Assembly (NCBI RefSeq): GCF_021606685.1
Contig: NZ_WKCB01000063.1
Coordinates: 1 to 33,228, forward strand
Length of the DNA: 33,228 nucleotides
Direction of reading: 5' to 3'
Source of the DNA: Pseudomonas syringae
Lineage (GTDB): Bacteria > Pseudomonadota > Gammaproteobacteria > Pseudomonadales > Pseudomonadaceae
Positions 22,071 through 30,098 of this stretch are shown piece by piece (within the stretch, counting starts at the first letter, position 1; every line of letters begins with the position of its first letter). Under the pieces are notes generated by a model that was given only the letters and a program-made list of their open reading frames with translations, was not told the origin of the DNA and did not search any database. A program made the position numbers and the translations under genes.

Positions 22071-23924
22071 TCAGTAGTGATACCACTTCACTTCAAGCAT
22101 CACTTCATTCACCGGCGTGGACAAATGGCTGTACTCGCGCTGGGCGCTCAGGCGCAGGCCCAGGTTGCGTGACAGCTCCCACTGCTGGTTCAGGCTGATG
22201 CTGCGGCGTACTTCGCCATTGGTGAAGAAATCGCCCTTGGCTTCCAGGCTCAGGTTGCCCAGTGGGTTTTTCCACAGCACGCCGGTATTGAAGCCCGCTG
22301 CCGGGGAGATGGCTTCGCTGAAGTCGTTGTTGTGTTCCACGCGCACGGTGCCGAGGGCAAAGCCGAGCATGTCGTCGCGCAGTTGCCAGGTGCCGCCGGC
22401 GCCGCCGTTGACGTGGGCGACGAGGGTTTCGTCGTCGTGTTTGCCGGGCACGCGCTCCAGGCCGCCGGTGACTTGCCATGACCAGGGTTGCAGCAAGGCA
22501 TTGCGCGGCGTCAGGGAGCGGATAGTGGCCAGGTCCAGTTGCTGCAGTTGCCAGTGGTTGCCTTCGTACTGGCGCAGTTTCATCTGCAGGATTTCGATCT
22601 GCGCGCCCAGCGGGAAGCCTTCGGCGTTGTCATTGAGGTCGTGGTAGGCCATGCGCAGGCCGTATTCACCGAAGGCTTTGTCGCCACGGGTGCCGATGCC
22701 GGCTTGCCAGGTGCGCGATTCATGGCCGTTTTCCGGCAGACCGGGCGGGGTGATCTTCAGGTCGGGCGCGGGGTTCTGGTTGATTGCGCGCAGCAATTCG
22801 AAGCTGCGTTGGGAGCGTGCGGTGTCGCGCTCCAGGCCATTGGCGCGGTAGCGGCCCAGGCGATAGGCGGCGTCGATAATCAAGGCCTGGCGCTCGCGGG
22901 GCAGGGCTTTGAACGCCGGCTCCTGCAATTGCTTCTGATCGTCGCTGACCTTCAACACCCACTGCTGCTCGTCGCTGTCCAGCGGCTTGGCGCGCTCCAG
23001 CAACTCGCGCTCACGCGAGGGGCGGTAGTCGATTTTTTCTACCAGGCCCGCGTCTTTCACGGCTTTGACCGTGTCGGTAGGGATGGCCGTGAGCGGGAAT
23101 TGTTCGGTCAGGCGCAGGCCGGGGCGCGCCACTTGCAGCAGCTCCAGCAGGCGGTATGAGCAGTTTTCGTCAAAGAAGAAGTAGTCGAACTGGATCTGCT
23201 TGAGCTCCCACACGTGCTCGACCATGCGCTTGGTTTCGACTTCGGTGAGGTTCAGGCGGTATTCCCACAGGTCGCGGTTTTCCAGGCTGCGGTATTCCGA
23301 GAGTTTTTCCTGGTAGGGCACCAGGGCGAACAGGCCGGGGTAGCCGCCCATCAGGCCTTTCCAGGCGTAGAGGATGCTGTTGTCCGAACCTTCGATATAG
23401 GCGCCGAAGTTGATCGCATAGCTGAGCAGGGCGGTGTTGTTGCTTTGGACGTCTGCCTGGTCGATGCGCAACAGGGTGTGGCCGAACATCGACGACGGGC
23501 TGTTGAGGTAGGCCGCCGGGAAGATCATCACCGCGCTATGGGGCGCGACGTCCTTGAACCATTGGGTGAATTCTTTGCACTCCAGCGCGGGCAGGTCGGT
23601 CAGGTGCAACTGATCCTTGAGCCAGCGGGTGCGTGCGGGGTAAACGCATTGGGCGTGTTGTTCACCCAGGCTGGCCGGCGCGTACAGCGCTTCGACGGTG
23701 GCCTTGAGTTCAGCATCCGGGTGATGCGCACCATCGGCTGCGAGAAAGAATTTCTTGTCGCTGACATAGCTGCGCCAGCCGCTGATCTTGCCGGCTTCGT
23801 AATGACCGAGCGAAAGCCAGAACGGATCGTTGGCCAATTGCTGCAAACGTTGATCATCGAGATGCGGTGCCGCGTACAGCGGGGCGCAAGCAAAGAGTGC
23901 CAGCCAGGCAAAGCGTTTGAGCAT
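22071..23924 (-). CDS. DUF4105 (Lnb N-terminal periplasmic domain) protein with probable C-terminal beta-barrel
   Basis: A 617-residue exported protein. The signal peptide is MLKRFAWLALFACAPLYA. The DUF4105 domain (about 125-265) has the conserved MIFPAAYLNSPSSMFGHTLL segment with His149, and DENCSYRLLELL with Cys255; this His/Cys pair resembles papain-like hydrolases, an inference only. From about residue 390 the chain alternates polar and hydrophobic residues with many Gly, Trp and Tyr and ends in KWYHY. A terminal aromatic of this kind is typical of outer-membrane beta-barrels. It follows the DUF3015 gene on the same strand, separated by a terminator-like hairpin. The enzymatic role is unknown. 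Confidence 0.82.
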   Translation of the reverse strand: MLKRFAWLALFACAPLYAAPHLDDQRLQQLANDPFWLSLGHYEAGKISGWRSYVSDKKFFLAADGAHHPDAELKATVEALYAPASLGEQHAQCVYPARTRWLKDQLHLTDLPALECKEFTQWFKDVAPHSAVMIFPAAYLNSPSSMFGHTLLRIDQADVQSNNTALLSYAINFGAYIEGSDNSILYAWKGLMGGYPGLFALVPYQEKLSEYRSLENRDLWEYRLNLTEVETKRMVEHVWELKQIQFDYFFFDENCSYRLLELLQVARPGLRLTEQFPLTAIPTDTVKAVKDAGLVEKIDYRPSRERELLERAKPLDSDEQQWVLKVSDDQKQLQEPAFKALPRERQALIIDAAYRLGRYRANGLERDTARSQRSFELLRAINQNPAPDLKITPPGLPENGHESRTWQAGIGTRGDKAFGEYGLRMAYHDLNDNAEGFPLGAQIEILQMKLRQYEGNHWQLQQLDLATIRSLTPRNALLQPWSWQVTGGLERVPGKHDDETLVAHVNGGAGGTWQLRDDMLGFALGTVRVEHNNDFSEAISPAAGFNTGVLWKNPLGNLSLEAKGDFFTNGEVRRSISLNQQWELSRNLGLRLSAQREYSHLSTPVNEVMLEVKWYHY

Positions 23925-23975
23925 AGGGGCAACTTAGTCGAAAAAGGTGAGACCCGAAGGGGAGGGGGTCCAAAA

Positions 23976-24005
23976 GTCAAAACCCGCGCCCCGAAAGGCG
24001 CGGGT
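23976..24005 (-). terminator. Terminator-like hairpin between the DUF3015 and DUF4105 genes
   Basis: ACCCGCGCC (23982-23990) pairs with GGCGCGGGT (23997-24005) around a 6-nt loop. On the minus strand it is followed by TTTTGACTTTT. It lies 8 bp after the DUF3015 stop and 51 bp before the DUF4105 start, so it ends or attenuates readthrough. Confidence 0.82.
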
Positions 24006-24013
24006 GGTCGAGC

Positions 24014-24502
24014 TTATGCCTGGGTAGCGTATTTCGCCAGACGGGCATCACTTTTCAGTACAGACAGGGTGTTGTTGTGCACGTCGTCAGCGGTCACGTC
24101 AGCTTTGCTGAAGATCTGCTGGAAGTGCTCGTGGGTCACGGCCGCGAAGTGCTCGCGATCTTCTGGCGCCACGCCCAGTACCACGGCGTAGGTGGTCAGC
24201 GCTTCGCCATTACCCTTGGCCATGTCTTCGGACAGCTCGTTCATCATGCCATTCATGGCAATCCAGGACTTGCCGCCGTAGGTCAGCGCGCTGTTGGTGC
24301 TGCAACCGTTGGTGCCCGAGGTCATGCCGAACGTGGCGTTACCCGAGGTACCGTTGGTGGTGGAGGCCAGGAAATGTGCAGGAGTACCGCGTTGGCCTTC
24401 GAACAACATGTTGCCCCAACCGCAGTTCGGGCCGCCTGGTGCTTCAGCCATTGCATTGAGGGAGACGACGGTGAAGAGAGTACCGAGAAGGATCCGTTTC
24501 AT
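24014..24502 (-). CDS. DUF3015 family exported protein
   Basis: A 162-residue protein with a signal peptide (MKRILLGTLFTVVSLNAMA). The mature part starts with CGWGNMLFEGQRG and contains TTNGTSGNATFGMTSGTNGC, the pattern of the DUF3015 family, with two Cys that may pair. The C-terminal half is helical (NELSEDMAKGNGEALTTYAVV). It is probably periplasmic. The ATG has only a weak AGAGAACAAAGCT site. It sits upstream of the DUF4105 gene in the same direction, a common pairing in pseudomonads as I recall. Function unknown. Confidence 0.85.
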   Translation of the reverse strand: MKRILLGTLFTVVSLNAMAEAPGGPNCGWGNMLFEGQRGTPAHFLASTTNGTSGNATFGMTSGTNGCSTNSALTYGGKSWIAMNGMMNELSEDMAKGNGEALTTYAVVLGVAPEDREHFAAVTHEHFQQIFSKADVTADDVHNNTLSVLKSDARLAKYATQA

Positions 24503-24732
24503 AGCTTTGTTCTCTTTGTGTGCAAACCAATGGACAAGGGTTCAGGCACTTCGTAGCGCCCTAGGGGCCAGTTATTAGTCCAACCCGCGCAGTTTGGAGT
24601 TTAGGCATGTTCCAAGGGTTCCGTGTGTTTTTATAAAACAATCAGAGTTCTTGTGATTTTTTTGCAGGGCGCACCCCGCGTCTATGCTTTCCCTACGGCT
24701 CGCCTTGCCAGAGCGCGCAAGGGGGAGCCAGA
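24503..24732. other. Divergent intergenic region DUF3015 gene / Lon-like protease
   Basis: No gene is seen up to the mini-ORF at 24733. The central part (24625-24665) is AT-rich. TATGCT (24683-24688) may be a -10 box for the + strand, which would place the start site close to the hairpin at 24697. A sigma-32 site was sought and not convincingly found. Confidence 0.35.
24697..24729 (+). promoter_or_regulatory. Hairpin covering the ribosome site of the mini-ORF before the Lon-like gene
   Basis: GGCTC (24697-24701) pairs with GAGCC (24725-24729) and CCTTGC (24703-24708) with GCAAGG (24717-24722), with a small internal bulge and an 8-nt loop. The 3' arm contains the GGGGGAG Shine-Dalgarno of the ORF at 24733. 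An RNA switch or thermometer is possible; the pairing is seen, the role inferred. Confidence 0.55.
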
Positions 24733-24777
24733 ATGCCGTCATCTGCCCCGCCTGATGTAAGGAAGCCCGATGCCTGA
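24733..24777 (+). CDS. Putative 14-codon upstream ORF coupled to the Lon-like protease gene
   Basis: ATG at 24733 follows a strong AAGGGGGAG five nt upstream and encodes MPSSAPPDVRKPDA, then TGA at 24775. It overlaps the protease start (24770) by 8 bp in a different frame, so terminating ribosomes would stop at the protease ATG, which has its own AAGGA. This layout suggests translational coupling or a leader peptide. It is too short for homology evidence. Confidence 0.4.
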   Translation: MPSSAPPDVRKPDA

Positions 24778-27208
24778 TCCTGTTGCTGCCAGCTTGCGTC
24801 TAGCGCCCGAAGCGCTGACTCGCCCTTTCTCCGCTGAACAGTTCAGCTTCTCGACCACCAATGATTTGGAGCCCTTTCGCGGTGTGCTTGGCCAGGAACG
24901 TGCGGTTGAAGCGTTGCAGTTTGGTGTGGCCATGCCACGCCCCGGTTACAACGTGTTTGTCATGGGCGAGCCGGGTACCGGCCGCTTTTCGTTCGTCAAA
25001 CGCTACCTGAAAGCCGAAGGCAAACGCCTGCAGACCCCGGCGGATTGGGTCTACGTGAATAATTTCGATGAGCCCCGCGAGCCCCGCGCCCTGGAATTGC
25101 CGGGCGGCGCTGCGGCGGCGTTCATCAATGACATCAACGGCTTGGTCGACAACCTCGTGGCCACCTTCCCGGCGGTGTTCGAACACCCCACGTACCAACA
25201 GCGCAAAAGCGCCATCGACCGTGCCTTCAACCAGCGCTACGACAAGGCCCTGGATGTGATCGAGCGCCTGGCCCTGGAAAAAGACGTGGCGCTCTACCGC
25301 GACAGTTCCAACATCGCGTTCACGCCAATGCTGGAGGGCAAGGCGCTGGACGAGGCGGAGTTTTCCCAACTGCCGGAGGCCGACCGCGAGCGGTTCCACA
25401 CGGATATTTCCGAGCTGGAAGAGCGCCTCAACGAAGAGCTGGCGAGCCTGCCGCAGTGGAAGCGTGAGTCCAACAACCAGCTGCGTCAGTTCAACGAAGA
25501 AACCATCACCCTGGCCCTGCAACCTTTGCTCGCGCCGCTGTCGGAAAAGTACGCAGAAAACGCTGCTGTCTGCGGTTACCTGCAGGCCATGCAGGTCTAC
25601 CTGCTGAAAACCGTGGTCGAGCAACTGGTGGACGACGCGAAAACCGACGCCCAGGCGCGCAAGCTGCTCGAAGAGCAATACTGCCCGAGCCTGGTGGTGG
25701 GCCATGCAGTCAACGGCGGCGCGCCGGTGGTATTTGAGCCGCACCCGACCTACGACAACCTGTTCGGCCGCATCGAATACAGCACCGACCAAGGCGCGCT
25801 CTACACCACCTACCGCCAACTGCGCCCCGGCGCGTTGCACCGTGCGAATGGCGGTTTCCTGATTCTGGAAGCCGAGAAAATGCTCAGCGAGCCGTTTGTG
25901 TGGGACGCGCTCAAGCGTTCCCTGCAATCGCGCAAACTCAAGATGGAATCGCCTTTGGGCGAGCTGGGCCGACTGGCCACCGTGACCCTCAACCCGCAGA
26001 TGATTCCGTTGCAGGTCAAGGTGATCATCATCGGCTCGCGCCAGCTGTACTACGCGTTGCAGGATGCCGATCCGGACTTCCAGGAGATGTTCCGCGTACT
26101 GGTGGACTTCGACGAAGACATCCCAATGGTCGATGAAAGCCTGGAGCAGTTCGCCCAGTTGCTCAAAACCCGTACCTCGGAAGAAGGCATGGCGCCGCTG
26201 ACCTCCGACGCGGTGGCGCGGCTGGCGACTTACAGCGCACGCTTGGCCGAGCACCAGGGGCGCTTGTCGGCGCGTATTGGCGATCTGTTCCAGTTGGTGA
26301 GCGAGGCGGACTTTATCCGTCACCTGGCCGGCGACGAGATGACCGACGCCGGCCACATCGAGCGCGCACTCAAGGCCAAGGCCACGCGCACCGGGCGTGT
26401 GTCGGCGCGGATTCTCGACGACATGCTCGCCGGGGTGATCCTGATCGACACCGCGGGCGCGGCGGTCGGCAAGTGCAACGGGCTGACGGTACTGGAGGTC
26501 GGCGATTCGGCGTTTGGTGTACCGGCGCGGATTTCCGCCACGGTGTACCCGGGCGGCAGCGGGATTGTCGACATCGAGCGCGAAGTCAACCTCGGCCAGC
26601 CGATTCACTCCAAGGGCGTGATGATCCTGACCGGCTACCTGGGCAGCCGCTACGCACAGGAATTCCCGCTGGCGATTTCGGCCAGCATTGCGCTGGAACA
26701 GTCCTACGGTTACGTGGACGGTGACAGCGCCTCGCTGGGTGAGGCGTGCACCTTGATCTCGGCGTTGTCGAAAACCCCACTCAAGCAGTGCTTTGCCATT
26801 ACCGGTTCGATCAACCAGTTTGGCGAAGTGCAGGCGGTGGGCGGGGTCAACGAGAAGATCGAAGGCTTCTTCCGCCTCTGCGAGGCGCGTGGTTTGACCG
26901 GTGAGCAGGGGGCGATCATTCCCCAGGCCAACGTCGCTACGCTGATGCTCGATGAGAAGGTGCTGCAAGCCGTGCGCGCTGGGCAGTTCCACATCTATGC
27001 GGTGCGCCAGGCGGACGAGGCGCTGAGCCTGCTGGTGGGCGAGGATGCCGGCGAGCCGGACGCCGAGGGGCAGTTCCCGGAAGGCACGGTGAACGCGCGG
27101 GTGGTCGAGCGCTTGCGCGCGATTGCCGAGATGATCAGCGAGGAAGACCTGAAGGAGGCTGAGAAGGAGCTGGCGCAACAGGCGTTGGCCGAAGCCAAGC
27201 CCACCTGA
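24770..27208 (+). CDS. Lon-like AAA+ ATP-dependent protease (AAA_32 / LonB-type)
   Basis: An 812-residue protein equivalent to PA4576. The N-terminal ATPase part has a P-loop-like GEPGTGRF (66-73), in which Arg72 replaces the usual Lys; a large helical insertion (about 140-300) follows. The second ATPase half contains NGGFLILEAEKML (360-372, Walker B region) and sensor motifs. The C-terminal S16 Lon protease domain (about 570-770) has catalytic Ser653 in VDGDSASLGEA and Lys696 in GGVNEKIEGF, the Ser-Lys dyad. It lacks the Lon N-terminal substrate domain. It is probably a cytosolic quality-control protease. The ATG follows GTAAGGAAGCCCG, and a mini-ORF and hairpin upstream may control it. Substrates unknown. 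Confidence 0.93.
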   Translation: MPDPVAASLRLAPEALTRPFSAEQFSFSTTNDLEPFRGVLGQERAVEALQFGVAMPRPGYNVFVMGEPGTGRFSFVKRYLKAEGKRLQTPADWVYVNNFDEPREPRALELPGGAAAAFINDINGLVDNLVATFPAVFEHPTYQQRKSAIDRAFNQRYDKALDVIERLALEKDVALYRDSSNIAFTPMLEGKALDEAEFSQLPEADRERFHTDISELEERLNEELASLPQWKRESNNQLRQFNEETITLALQPLLAPLSEKYAENAAVCGYLQAMQVYLLKTVVEQLVDDAKTDAQARKLLEEQYCPSLVVGHAVNGGAPVVFEPHPTYDNLFGRIEYSTDQGALYTTYRQLRPGALHRANGGFLILEAEKMLSEPFVWDALKRSLQSRKLKMESPLGELGRLATVTLNPQMIPLQVKVIIIGSRQLYYALQDADPDFQEMFRVLVDFDEDIPMVDESLEQFAQLLKTRTSEEGMAPLTSDAVARLATYSARLAEHQGRLSARIGDLFQLVSEADFIRHLAGDEMTDAGHIERALKAKATRTGRVSARILDDMLAGVILIDTAGAAVGKCNGLTVLEVGDSAFGVPARISATVYPGGSGIVDIEREVNLGQPIHSKGVMILTGYLGSRYAQEFPLAISASIALEQSYGYVDGDSASLGEACTLISALSKTPLKQCFAITGSINQFGEVQAVGGVNEKIEGFFRLCEARGLTGEQGAIIPQANVATLMLDEKVLQAVRAGQFHIYAVRQADEALSLLVGEDAGEPDAEGQFPEGTVNARVVERLRAIAEMISEEDLKEAEKELAQQALAEAKPT

Positions 27209-27220
27209 TGGCAAGCCTTT

Positions 27221-27332
27221 TGTGACAAGCAGCCTTCTGTGACAAGAGGGCTGCAGTGAAAAGAAGGCTGCTGTGAAAAGCTGTGAAAATAGGGCTACTG
27301 TGAAAATAAGGCTACTGTGAAAAGAGGGCTAC
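27221..27332. repeat. 17-bp tandem array (minisatellite) running in phase into a REP
   Basis: Units start at 27221, 27238, 27255, 27272, 27282, 27299 and 27316, all spaced 17 bp except one 10-bp partial unit, with consensus near TGTGAAAAGAGGGCTAC. The REP head at 27333 falls exactly in register as the next unit and matches 11 of 17 positions. It begins 12 bp after the Lon-like stop codon. Confidence 0.9.
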
Positions 27333-27461
27333 TGTGGCGAGCGGGCTTGCCCGCGTTGGGCTGCGCAGCAGCCCCAGAAAGATTGACGCGGTGTGTCAGA
27401 AAATAACCGCTGATCTTTGGGGCTGCTACGCACCCCAACGCGGGCAAGCCCGCTCGCCACA
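27333..27461. repeat. REP inverted pair between the two tandem arrays
   Basis: TGTGGCGAGCGGGCTTGCCC at the left end and its complement at the right. The arms extend through CGCGTTGGG/CCCAACGCG and GCAGCCCC/GGGGCTGC, with about 50 bp of loop. It is the same type as the pair at 20496. Confidence 0.94.
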
Positions 27462-27626
27462 TTCGATTTCATACAGCCAAATTAGATTGCATACAGCCAC
27501 AATTGGATTTCATACAGCCAGATTGGATTTCATGCAGCCACAATTGGGTTGCAGACAGCCACATTGGATTTCATGCAGCCCCATTCGATTGCACACAGCC
27601 ACAAATTGGATTACCTAGCGCCACGA
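27461..27626. repeat. 20-22-bp tandem array (minisatellite), eight copies
   Basis: Unit starts are 27461, 27481, 27502, 27522, 27543, 27563, 27583 and 27605; unit lengths 20, 21, 20, 21, 20, 20, 22, 22. Consensus is near ATTGGATTTCATACAGCCACA. The units end in GCCACA, like the end of the adjoining REP. The period is not a multiple of three throughout, so it is not coding; there are no spacers, so it is not CRISPR. Confidence 0.93.
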
Positions 27627-27788
27627 ATTTGACTGGGCTCTGGCGACCAATGCCCGTTGGTCCCTACAACCTTGGTTTGTCGTGTATTTCTTCTATTCTC
27701 AGCTCAAGGGATATCCACAGGAGTCGCTGGATAGAAACAGCCTCGCCATCGGCTGAGGTTGAACACCGATCTACCGAGGGTCGCCGCC
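27627..27788. other. Intergenic remainder upstream of the PA4575-like gene
   Basis: About 160 bp after the repeats. It contains a perfect hairpin, GACCAA-TGCCCG-TTGGTC (27645-27662), with no T tract. The promoter of the following gene is presumably here but no boxes were recognised. Confidence 0.35.
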
Positions 27789-28106
27789 ATGCCGCGCAAC
27801 CTTTGCCTTACCCGCCAGTGCTTTGGCCTGGTGACCCGTATCGAATGCTCCATTCGCCCTCTTGCGGGGGATTGCGGGCTGTGGACGTTATTGTTTGCCG
27901 CTGGAATGTCCGGTGAACAGCCGTCCACCATCAAGTCTCAAGGGCCGTTCCATGGGCCGTTTGCGGCGCAAACCATCCTCGATTCCATCGTGGACAGCCT
28001 CACGTTGCACGGCTATGAGCTGGCGGGCGACCCGCAGATCTGGTGCCTGCACATGCAGGCCCATCTGCGCCAGCTCAATGGCAACCATGAGCCGTTGGCG
28101 CTGTAG
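27789..28106 (+). CDS. Small conserved Pseudomonas hypothetical protein (PA4575-like)
   Basis: 105 residues from the ATG at 27789, which has GAGGGT about 8 nt upstream; a TTG start at 27759 would add ten residues and has a poorer site. The sequence begins MPRNLCLTRQCFGLVTRIEC and contains GPFHGPFAAQTILDSIVDSL and LHGYELAGDPQIWCLHMQAH. It has no signal peptide or membrane segment; four Cys (6, 11, 20, 29) cluster in the first 29 residues, which hints at metal binding or a redox role. Position after the Lon-like protease is the same as PA4575. Function unknown. It converges on the next gene with only 6 bp between stops. Confidence 0.72.
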   Translation: MPRNLCLTRQCFGLVTRIECSIRPLAGDCGLWTLLFAAGMSGEQPSTIKSQGPFHGPFAAQTILDSIVDSLTLHGYELAGDPQIWCLHMQAHLRQLNGNHEPLAL

Positions 28107-28112
28107 GCGCGG

Positions 28113-29936
28113 TTATTTGCTCTCGGGTTTGTCCAGTTTGACCTCGAAACCGTATTGCACGGTGCTCAGGTCGGTACGCTGGTAGCTTTCCAGCGCAGTT
28201 GGCTGGCCGTAGAAGTAATGCACATCAAACATCGCCGTGCCGTATTCCTCGGCGCGGTGGCTTACGCCAAGAATTTCCTTGAGGTAATTGCCGCTGGCGT
28301 CCTTGGCGTAGAAGCGCCAGCTGTCGGCAGGGAATTCTTTCTGGTCGACGATCAGCGCGTTGTCCTTGAGCGATAAGCCCTTGGGCAGCTTGGCCGCATC
28401 AATGTCGCCTTTCTCGATAGTCGCCAGGAACAGCGGAATCGAGCCCACCACATACGCCGGGTTTTCCGGGAACAGGTTGAGGTCGTAGGTGAGCGTGCCG
28501 CGCGCGGGGTTCAGCTCATAGGCTTCGGTCGGCAATTCGATGGGCTCGCCGCGTTCACCTTTTTCGTTGGCGGTGAAGAACGTCACCGGCGATTCGCTGC
28601 TGTTTCGCTCGGCGCCCACCAGGTCGTCATTGAAGGTGAACGGGTGGTCGAACGTGACGTGCGCGGCGCTGGCGTCCTCGACGGACTGGCTGATGGTGAC
28701 ACTGTCTTTCAACTGGTCTTCGGTCAGGGTCGCGTCCTTGAGCCAGCTGGCAGCGCCGTCGTCATACACGGTGACCGGCATCGGCAAGGCTTGCACGGTC
28801 TTTTCCAGGCTGTTCTTGTCGAAGCGTTGCACCGGCAGGTCGAGGTCCTTGCGAGTAACCGTGGCGGTGGAGAAATCCAGCACGTTGATTTGCAGGCTGT
28901 CGATCACGCCATTGAAATACACCTTGGCGTAATGGCTGCCCTGTTTGTGCTCGAAGGCTTTCTGCTCATCGGTCAGCTGCTTTTCAAACGCGTCGGACCA
29001 GGCTTTTTGCTTTTGCATTTCGGCCAATTGCTGCTCGTAGAACGCCACCTGCGCGGCACTTTCATTGATCGAGCCGGAACGGGTCAGAAATTCCCCGGTA
29101 GTGTCCCGGGCCTGCACCAGCAAAGGGTTGGGCGATTCGTCGCCGACCTCTGGCGCCAGCGGCTCGCTGTTGGTCAGTTCAAGCTCGGCGTAGTTTTTTT
29201 CCAGCAGCACCAGGTTGACGGTGATGTTGCCTTGGGTACGTTTGTGGCCCACGTCGGCTTTCGACAGGTCGAAGGTCAGCACCTTGCCCGGCGCGACCAC
29301 TTCCACGGTGCCCTTGAGGCTGACGGGCTGCGGCTGGCTTTTGTTTTCCGTTTCGATGCCGTCGATGAACGGGTAGGTCACCGTCAGGTCATCCGGGTTG
29401 GTCAGGTTGGAGCTGCTGGGGCTGAGCTGGATGCCGGGGTCGGTTTCCGACCACTCTGGCTGAAACGGCACGACCTTATTGTTGCTCAAGGTAACGGACT
29501 GCCATTCCAGGCCATGGGGGAAGGGGAACTGCTCAGGCATATTGAAGTTGAACGGGAAGACCGGCTGCAGATCCGTCAGGTAGTCAGAGTGCGAAGCCCT
29601 GCGCAGCACGAACAGCCCGTTGATGTAGGTGTCCACCAGCGCCTGGGGCGTGGGGTAGTGCTTGAGCAGCGCCAGGCTGTCTTCGCCGTATTCGGCCTCG
29701 ATCGGCTTGGTCGCCAGCTTGATCCGCGCCCGTTCGAGCAACAGCAGCGAGCCGCCCAGGTCGGCAATGGCGTCGCGCAGCTTGGGGTCCTGGATGCTGT
29801 CGAGAGATTGCTCGAACTTGGCGGTTTTCTCTTCGAGGGTGGTCTTTTTCTGCTCATCGCTTGGGGAACAGCCGCCCGCCAGCAGCAATGCCGCGCACAG
29901 GCCGAGGCTGGCCAAAGGGGATCGCACATCCATCAT
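28113..29936 (-). CDS. Large putative lipoprotein, unknown function
   Basis: About 607 residues. The start chosen is ATG at 29936, preceded by ACAGGAAAACTCAG; an ATG 24 nt further upstream lacks a ribosome site. The signal ends in the lipobox LLAGGC, followed by Ser, which suits outer-membrane sorting. The N-terminal part has a helical segment rich in K and E (about 25-75). The rest looks beta-rich with repeated Asp, Thr and Val, and a second helical stretch EQQLAEMQKQKAWSDAFEKQ (about residues 300-320). I know no domain for it; it resembles conserved Pseudomonas lipoproteins of unknown role. It diverges from the UPF0114 gene. Confidence 0.78.
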   Translation of the reverse strand: MMDVRSPLASLGLCAALLLAGGCSPSDEQKKTTLEEKTAKFEQSLDSIQDPKLRDAIADLGGSLLLLERARIKLATKPIEAEYGEDSLALLKHYPTPQALVDTYINGLFVLRRASHSDYLTDLQPVFPFNFNMPEQFPFPHGLEWQSVTLSNNKVVPFQPEWSETDPGIQLSPSSSNLTNPDDLTVTYPFIDGIETENKSQPQPVSLKGTVEVVAPGKVLTFDLSKADVGHKRTQGNITVNLVLLEKNYAELELTNSEPLAPEVGDESPNPLLVQARDTTGEFLTRSGSINESAAQVAFYEQQLAEMQKQKAWSDAFEKQLTDEQKAFEHKQGSHYAKVYFNGVIDSLQINVLDFSTATVTRKDLDLPVQRFDKNSLEKTVQALPMPVTVYDDGAASWLKDATLTEDQLKDSVTISQSVEDASAAHVTFDHPFTFNDDLVGAERNSSESPVTFFTANEKGERGEPIELPTEAYELNPARGTLTYDLNLFPENPAYVVGSIPLFLATIEKGDIDAAKLPKGLSLKDNALIVDQKEFPADSWRFYAKDASGNYLKEILGVSHRAEEYGTAMFDVHYFYGQPTALESYQRTDLSTVQYGFEVKLDKPESK

Positions 29937-30098
29937 CTGAGTTTTCCTGTCCGACGTCATCGAGCCGAGTTGATGGGCTCGACACTAGCAGAAAAATTCT
30001 CTTACAGATGCCGCCCAGGTCAGTTTTCTCGCGGTTACAGGTGGTTGGTGGCGGCTGGTATACTCGCCGCCATTTCTAGCCACGCTGTGTGAGAACCC

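Noticed and set aside
24650..24679. Heat-shock (sigma-32) promoter for the Lon-like gene: CTTGTG ... CCCCGC
   Set aside because: The spacer is 18 bp, too long for sigma-32, and the -10 match is poor.
24800..27214. Antisense ORF (804 codons) opposite the Lon-like protease
   Set aside because: Same GC-bias artefact; the + strand has intact protease motifs and a ribosome site.
27334..27618. ORF through the REP and 21-bp array
   Set aside because: Repeat units vary between 20 and 22 bp so the frame drifts; no ribosome site; runs through REP sequence.
27461..27626. CRISPR array
   Set aside because: Units are contiguous imperfect repeats without spacers, and there are no cas genes.
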